NCBI GenBank assembly: GCA_022432975.1
Contig: CM039509.1
Coordinates: forward strand, 45,946,611-46,010,610
Direction: 5' to 3'
Source of the DNA: Begonia masoniana
Lineage: Eukaryota; Streptophyta; Magnoliopsida; Cucurbitales; Begoniaceae
Length of the DNA stretch: 64,000 nt
Made by a program: the position numbers and the translations under genes. The notes under the pieces were generated by a model, which saw only the letters and a list, made by a program, of their open reading frames with translations, was not told the origin of the DNA and did no database searches. Positions 58,480 to 64,000 of the stretch are shown one piece after another. Position 1 is the stretch's first letter. Each line of letters starts with the position of its first letter.

Positions 58480-59296
58480 ATGAAAAACTCACTCCAGGGA
58501 ATTGTTGCCGGAAACCCAATCAGCTCAGCTGCATTGGCGAGATTTCTGCCTGATCCTGCTGAGAAATTACTACACCTTCCATCTCCGGCTAGTTCTGATT
58601 GTCAAGTTTTCAAACAATGTAAATCTCTCTCCTCTGATAAAAAATGGTGGGTAAACTGCTAGAAAGAAGGTTTACTAATGTCTTTTCTGATAATTTCAGG
58701 TAGACAAAATTTGACCCTCAACAGCAGGAATGGAGTTGCGCATGGATTCCGAGAACATAGTAAGGGCTGAAACTTGAATTGAATATGAACTTTTTACAAT
58801 CTTAGATCTTCAAATGATGAAATGGGTTTGTTCTTATGACATTGCAGTGAGACTTCTACCCAAGATTACAGAAACTGTGAAGAGTAAGCTGAGTTTAGGA
58901 GCAAGAATTCTGCAAGTAGGCGGTTCAAGGAAGGTGTACAAGAAGTTATTTACAGTGAGAGAGGGAGAGAAGCTACTGAAGGCAACCCAATGCTATTTAT
59001 CAACAACAGCTGGACCAATTGCAGGGCTTCTTTTCATTTCCACAGAGAAGATAGCCTTCTGCAGTGAGAGATTAATCAAAGTCTGCTCCCCAAATGGAGA
59101 ACAGATGAGAATCCATTACAAGGTGGTGGTTCCTCTGGGAAGAATAAAGAGAGTGAATCAGAGTGAGAATACGAAGAAGCCATCGCAGAAGTATATGGAG
59201 ATGATCACTGTGGATGACTTTGATTTTTGGTTCATGGGCTTCTTCAACTATCAGAAGGCTTACAAATTTCTACTCGATGTTCTTCCCCAAGCTTAG
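58480..59296 (+). CDS. GEM-like GRAM-domain protein, three exons (58480-58618, 58700-58759, 58848-59296), 215 aa
   Basis: Relative of GLABRA2 expression modulator and ABA-responsive GEM-like proteins; these bind lipids or partner proteins through a GRAM domain and act in stress and epidermal signalling. Introns are 58619-58699 and 58760-58847, both GT...AG and phase 1. Spliced, exon 1 gives MKNSLQGIVAGNPISSAALA, exon 2 the conserved NGVAHGFREH and exon 3 the KITETVKSKLSLGARILQVG lead-in. The GRAM domain follows at about residues 96-175 (REGEKLLKATQCYLSTTAGP, FISTEKIAFCSE, RIHYKVVVPL). The tail KKPSQKYMEM and DFWFMGFFNYQKA is typical. Length is normal and every junction keeps frame, so the gene appears intact. 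It sits downstream of a foldback and beside broken paralogs. Confidence 0.95.
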
Positions 59297-59781
59297 ATGA
59301 GTTAATATTTGATTTGACCCATTGGTTTGATGGGATAGTATGTTTTTGTTTCAAGTTAGGAAGAGATCAATGTAAATTTATACATTGTATAAATCAATAT
59401 TCATGGGAAATTCTATTTGTGTTCTTCTTCATCTCTCTCTAACTTCTTCTGTATTTGTTCATCTCTCTCTCTAATTTCTCTCTCCCTAACTTTTTCGTTT
59501 GCACCTTGATTTCTAATCAGTGATTTTCTCATATGTTCTTATTTATTCGCATTTATTTTATTTTTTTCGATTATTGTCATTCAATCTCACCGCCAACTAG
59601 TACCACCTGTGATTTTTCTTTATTAATCTTTCAACGATGGCGTAGATAAAGTTTCCTCTGTTTTGTCACTGGAACTGAGGTGGATTCGACGTGGATACCC
59701 AATATTCAAAGAGTCTTTTCTTTCCATAATCGCTGAAGTAAATCCCAAATTCCCATAACTTTATTCTTTGTGTAGATCAAC
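59297..59781. other. 3' flank of the GEM-like gene
   Basis: AT-rich with CTCTCTCT runs at 59430-59480; contains the probable 3' UTR. No other gene seen. Confidence 0.6.
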
Positions 59782-60440
59782 CTATACCAAGTCTTTGGCC
59801 AAACTTTCTATGGGAATACCCCACAAATATAATTCATCACAACCTTCAAGTGTTTTCAAAGAAGAAGTTTTACTTTTGGTTGAATTAAAATCGTGGAGAG
59901 AGTGTTCACATGGGCATTTGATAAACTCATTCTCGAGGAAGTACTTATCGATTCGACTATTCAACGCTCTTGGAGCTTGCTTCATGACATAAAGTGCCTT
60001 CTTCAACTTTAATATCGTGTCTTCGTACTCATTTACAATGTATTCTTGAGGTTGTTCGACATAAACTTCTTCTTCAATAATTCCATTCAAGAATGTTGAT
60101 TTGACATCCGTTTGATAAATCTTCTGTCTATTTTGTGCTGCTACAGAAATAATTAACCGAATAGTTTCTAACCTTGCAACGGGAGCACATACTTCTCCAT
60201 AGTCAATACCTGGTCGCTGACTATTTTTTGCCACTAACATAGCTTTGTATTTCTTCACTTCTCCCTTCACATTCTTTTTTATTTTAAAGATCCACTTCAC
60301 ACCAATAGGTTTTTGCTCTTCTGGAATGGTTGCTAGCTCCCATGTCTCGTTCTTCTCAATTAAAGCAATCTCTTCGTTCATAGTAAACCTCCAATTTTCA
60401 TTTCTCATAGCTTCTTCAAATACTAAAGGCTCACATTAGA
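59782..60440 (-). pseudogene. Ty1-copia reverse transcriptase fragment
   Basis: Minus strand frame gives EEIALIEKNETWELA, IGVKWIFKIKKN, YKAMLVAKNSQRPGIDYGEV, APVARLETIRLIISVAAQN, QTDVKSTFLNGIIEEEVYVE and KALYVMKQAPRA, the N-terminal half of copia RT in correct order with several off-consensus residues. It ends after a ...RIDKYFLENEF stretch. The YVDD catalytic motif, RNase H, integrase and LTRs are absent here, so it is a dead fragment. Confidence 0.9.
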
Positions 60441-60687
60441 CAAAGTGACATACATTAACTAAAACATATTATTTGAATTAATCTATATTTTCAACAATTT
60501 TCTCATCTCCATTAATTTTTCTTCTCGATTGATCAGAGTCGCAGAAGCCTTGGTATCGGCATTGATCGGGCCAACAGATGTAAGTTTTCAAAACACCAAT
60601 TTTCTGGATTTGAGCAGTTTTTGAACCAAAGTTCCTTTTACTCCCTTCATTGAGAATCTTGAATAGATAACAAGCTAGCCCCTTGCC
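60441..60687. other. Short non-coding stretch
   Basis: AT-rich; on the minus strand it would include the 3' UTR of the GYRB-like tail. Confidence 0.5.
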
Positions 60688-61239
60688 TTATATATCCAGC
60701 TGATCAATACTTATCATGCTCGCAGACTTCTTTATAAGTTCCTTACGAACATCCACCTAAAAAAATCCAAAATCAATATTTAAAATCGGGGAAGAAAAAA
60801 TATAACATAACTTAAAAATCCTTTTCTCAAATAGTTTTTTCAGCTCTCCCTTAATTTTCTATAGAAACAGAAGCTCTCCCTTAATTTTCTATAGAAACAG
60901 AATCCAAACAGGCTCCAACACCCAAAAGACACTGATCAACTTTTTGGTTGCTCACTACTCTTTGTACATTTCAGTTTTTTAAATATATTTTTTCATCGAT
61001 AGAAAATGAGGTAATGGCAAAGACCAACTACCCTCTTCACAAGAAGAAACAACAAGCCACTTCATACTTATCCAATGACTAATATGTGCTAGAAATCAAT
61101 AGTACTTACCCGCTCCCCATGAGTGAGGAAAAAGTGACGTTTGCTTCAGCAGCATCCTCAACCCCTAACTTCTTCAGCATTCTCTTCTCTGGGTCCAAAG
61201 TTATTTCCCATAGTTGTGCAGGCATCATTTCTCCCAAAC
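60688..61239 (-). pseudogene. GYRB: Last two exons of a DNA gyrase subunit B gene (61239-61110, 60756-60688)
   Basis: Minus strand exon 61239-61110 encodes [20 protein letters not shown], then [15 protein letters not shown], the C-terminal TOPRIM/GyrB-C signature. It is bounded by an AG acceptor (TTTCGTTTAG) and a GTAAGT donor. The last exon 60756-60688 encodes VDVRKELIKK...ISIDQLDI and a stop, the conserved GyrB end. Plant GYRB is nuclear-encoded and acts in plastids and mitochondria. As read, the first exon ends with two spare bases and the next starts in phase zero, so the junction is out of frame by one base. No earlier exon is visible to the right, where copia LTR sequence begins. A truncated pseudogene, or a real gene with one base error. 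Confidence 0.75.
60757..61109 (-). other. Intron of the GYRB-like fragment
   Basis: Bounded by GTAAGT (minus, 61109) and TTTTTTTAG (60757). Contains a 30-bp perfect tandem duplication at 60842-60901 (AGCTCTCCCTTAATTTTC...). Confidence 0.65.
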
Positions 61240-61379
61240 CTAAACGAAAGGGTTCAAAGTTTTTAATCTTCGTTTAAGAAATATAAAGAAAAATGGACGA
61301 TGTCTACAAACATCAGAAAAATTAGAGTTGAGTTTTTGATATGCCCACGACCTCAATCCATCGACTACAAGTCAATGTA

Positions 61380-63390
61380 TGTATTTATTTTATCTATTTT
61401 ATCTAACTAATAGACTTGTAGAATTTTGTAGGTAAATTGCCTCAAGACTTGAAGTGAATCAAAGAAGAAGGAATTTGTTTTCATTAAATTCAAATTATGT
61501 AAATAAGCCTTGTAATTAATTTGTATATTTTTAGAAAACTTTATTTTTATTTTTGTTTAAAACTAGTTAAGTGGCAAACTTTAGCCTTTTAGAATGTATA
61601 TTTTTGTAATAGTCTTCAAATGATGGTGAACCAAGAGAGAACCAAGAGGAACCAAGGTTTAACCGGCTGAACCAAGGAGAACAAAGCCTGAACCTGCCGA
61701 ACCAAAGACTGAACCAAGCTTAACTAGATGCAAAGGAAATGAACCGGCTCTGCCCAGCGAACCGCCCGAGCAGCATTCTGCTTCGCTGCCAACGGCTATT
61801 TTTCTAGCCGTTGCCGACGCCTCTTCTGCAGAAGCTTCTCCTCCTCCTTCTTCACCATTTCTTCTGTGTATTTAAGCTCCATTGTAGCTCTGTAAATTCT
61901 TTAGCCATAGTTATGAATTTTTGGAAAACTAGAGAGGTTGTTTCGTCTGTCAGAGTTTTCTCCGTGAAGAGAGAGTTTCTCTCTTGGCCTAGCCGGCGCC
62001 CAGCGCTTGATGGCTTCGCCCAAGTCTTCCTCGAGCTCAAGGTTGCTCGGAGGAATACTCAGTCACCGGAGATCGGCGAAATCTTCGTTCTCAAACGCTG
62101 CCATTTCCTTCCCAAAGGAGTGTCTGCTGAGATCTTTAATCGTAGCTCTTCGGCCAGCTGAGGGCCATTCACCCCCATTTCCTTCACGTTGTCTGCCTTC
62201 TCTGTGGTAGAGAAACCGATTTTTTCACTTACCCACCATAGAGAAACAGTGTGTGAATAGTAGACAAGCAAAGGAAGAAGAAGAAGCAGAGTGTAATAAA
62301 TGCTACTGAAATTGAATTGAAAGAAACAACGTTTTACAATATATAACCCAATGCAGTAATGATGAAAAAGAAACCAAACCAAATGAATGAATAGTGTTCT
62401 ATCTAACTAATAGTTCTAATATCCCCCCTCAAGAGCAAGGCTGAAGGCCGAAGATCTTGGATAAGAAGATGTTAAAAGCCGCTGGTGGGAGAGGCTTCGT
62501 GAGAGCATCCGCGAGTTGGTGGGCAGAAGGAGTAAACTTGACGAAGAGCTGCTTGCGAAACACCTTTTCGCGGACGAAGTGAAATCAATCTCACGTGTTT
62601 GGACTTTGGAATGGAGGACGGGATAGAGGCCAAATAAGTTGCACTCAAGTTATTACAGAGAATAAGCCAGCGCTGAGGCAGAAGAAAAAACCAAGCTCCT
62701 GTAAGAGCGACTGGCAGCCAGATACTTCGGCAGTGCCATTTGCAACACGGCGATAGTCGGATTTCCGTGGCTAGAGCGAGAGACAACCTTCTTATTTTGT
62801 AGAGGACCAGGAGATGAGATTGGGAGCCGAGAAGAATCAGAAGCCACTGGTGCGTTTGCGATCATCGTGACATGAGGCCCAGGCCACGGCCGTATACGCA
62901 GAGTAAGGTCACAGGAGCCTCCGAAGGCTTAAAGGAGATGCCGAGAGAAGAGTACCTTAAGGATACCGGAGAAACCCCGTCATATTTTTTTATCTCCGCT
63001 CATTTCACGGCTGCCAAGGACATCAGGATGGAGAATGCATGGAATTGCGAGACCTTGTTGACTGCAAAGGAGATATCAGGAAGGGTGCAGGCAAGCATGT
63101 ATTGGAGAGCGCCCACAATGCTGCGATTAGGTAGCCATTTGAGAGGTAGGCTAGAGGTGGAGAGATAAAACGGGTTTCCAGCAAGCTGGGAGTCAGACCG
63201 GTTTGCAAGAGCTCATATTGGACCTGGGAAGGAGGCAGTGATAACCGAGATAAGAAAGATGCAGTACCAGTAGGTGGTCGCAGGACAGAGATACTCGAAA
63301 GTAGATAAGGGCCGAGATCTTGAACTCGGAACTGAGAGTGAAGATACAACAACGGCTGATCGAGCAGTAAAGATGAATCACATGTCATCA
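61380..63390 (-). mobile_element. Ty1-copia relic: LTR plus RT/RNase H tail
   Basis: Minus strand RNase H traces: KKVVSRSSHG near 62790, CNNLSATYLASIPS and [12 protein letters not shown] near 62620-62680 (copia CDNxSAxYLAxNP...RTKHIxxD region), and VGALQYMLACTLPDI-type sequence near 63060-63130. Frames shift repeatedly. A purine tract (minus TTGAGGGGGGAT, 62420-62431) precedes LTR-like sequence with a TATATA box near 62340. The left LTR edge is uncertain. GAACCAAG-rich sequence fills 61625-61720. Confidence 0.65.
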
Positions 63391-63408
63391 TAATATGTCC
63401 ACATATAT

Positions 63409-63410
<2 letters not shown>

Positions 63411-63459
<49 letters not shown>

Positions 63460-63891
63460 GGGAGTGCCCTCAAGTTCGCGGGGGTCTTCACCCTCGAAAA
63501 TGGCCCCTCGGGGAGAACGAGTAGTCCACTTACGTGCGAAGAACGGCAACCCTTGTCCCCACCTCGTTGCATTCATAAGGTAAAGACCCCTTGCGAACGT
63601 GAGGCGGCACGTGCACGTGGGGATCTTCATCTCTGAATGCCCCCGAGGGGTCGCACACGTTTGCCGTTCAACCTCACGCGGCACCCTTCCTCTTCATCAT
63701 ACTCCCCGCGGGGACGCGTGTAGCCGCAAGCCATTTTCGTCCCATTTTCAATACTTGGAGTCATTTTTTGCACGAAAACAAGTTTAATAATCCATTTTTT
63801 GCCTCCTTCAAGGTAGTTTAGTCCTAAAAATCATTTTAAACCATTTTTGGAAATAGGTCATTTTCCTCAAAAAAAAAAAAAAAAAAAAAAA
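63411..63891. mobile_element. Foldback-related GC-rich arm between two poly-A runs
   Basis: About 45 A at 63411-63455 and about 21 A at 63870-63890 bracket sequence sharing GGGGTCTTCACCCTC, CCCCTCGGGGAGAACG, TTTGCCGTTC and ACTCCCCGCG with the outer arms of the foldbacks at 49467 and 55389. The frames through the A-run are not genes. Confidence 0.6.
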
Positions 63892-64000
63892 CTCGAATAT
63901 TGCAGACCATCTACTTGTTCGTTGTCGCAGCGAACTACGTAGAAGATAACACAAGCTATGGTCCCCACTCTTCATCAATGTTTTTTACTAATAAGGGGGG
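63892..64000. other. Unassigned window end
   Basis: Short stretch with no recognised feature. Confidence 0.5.

Noticed and set aside
61811..62161. 116-residue + strand frame
   Set aside because: Lies in copia LTR-like sequence with no domain and no related protein recognised.
63388..63684. Frames through the A-run (poly-Lys or poly-Phe)
   Set aside because: Created by the 45-base A-run; no gene evidence.

Overview
The window is repeat-dominated nuclear DNA from a flowering plant, most likely a eudicot. It carries plant gene families with spliceosomal introns (a germin-like protein, a GEM-like GRAM-domain protein, and the tail of an organelle-type DNA gyrase B), plus Ty3, Ty1-copia, Cassandra and hAT transposons. 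One 100-N gap lies at 23374-23473. About nine tenths is transposon-derived, and only two protein genes look intact: the germin-like gene (9047-9808) and the GEM-like gene (58480-59296).

Layout. 1-681 is a Cassandra-type TRIM with 5S rRNA-derived LTRs, followed by a SINE-like stretch. 850-7255 is a + strand Ty3-type LTR with a 46-bp array, interrupted by a solo LTR (2081-4659, target duplication GATCC); its right end is part of a 1.43-kb tandem duplication. 7256-11010 holds the germin-like gene behind a duplicated upstream region. 11020-20204 is a decayed hAT element that took an LTR (11106-15898), which itself took another (11234-13530); a 2.34-kb stretch of LTR plus transposase was then duplicated. 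20205-33344 holds minus-strand Ty3 LTRs and a gag relic around the gap. 36020-47724 is a minus-strand chromovirus-like Ty3 element with recognisable gag, protease, RT, RNase H, integrase and C-terminal region. Its 3' LTR contains a solo LTR (37837-42133, target duplication CTAGT) that carries 44 copies of a 59-bp satellite. 47725-59300 is a GEM-like gene cluster with a segmental duplication, two long foldbacks and two chimeric solo LTRs. 59782-63390 holds copia relics and the last two exons of a GYRB-like gene.

The most unusual signal runs through the long LTRs. Across clearly diverged families I see the same module on the sense strand: a near-consensus splice donor (CAG/GTAAGT), a small GGCC-type hairpin whose stem changes in a compensatory way, a branch-point-like CTYAY box, and an acceptor TAG/GT about 470-600 nt from the donor. 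In two subfamilies it lies downstream of a TATA-like box near the LTR start. This looks like a conserved leader intron or structured RNA inside the LTR. A second shared trait is a tandem-repeat cassette roughly 0.6-0.9 kb past the acceptor, with a different monomer amplified in each copy (46 bp, 38 bp, 39 bp, 59 bp, TGACGTCA clusters).

Caution: 23.5-33.3 kb and 49.1-53.2 kb differ from their sister copies by dense single-base indels, so unpolished long-read consensus is a real alternative to biological decay there.
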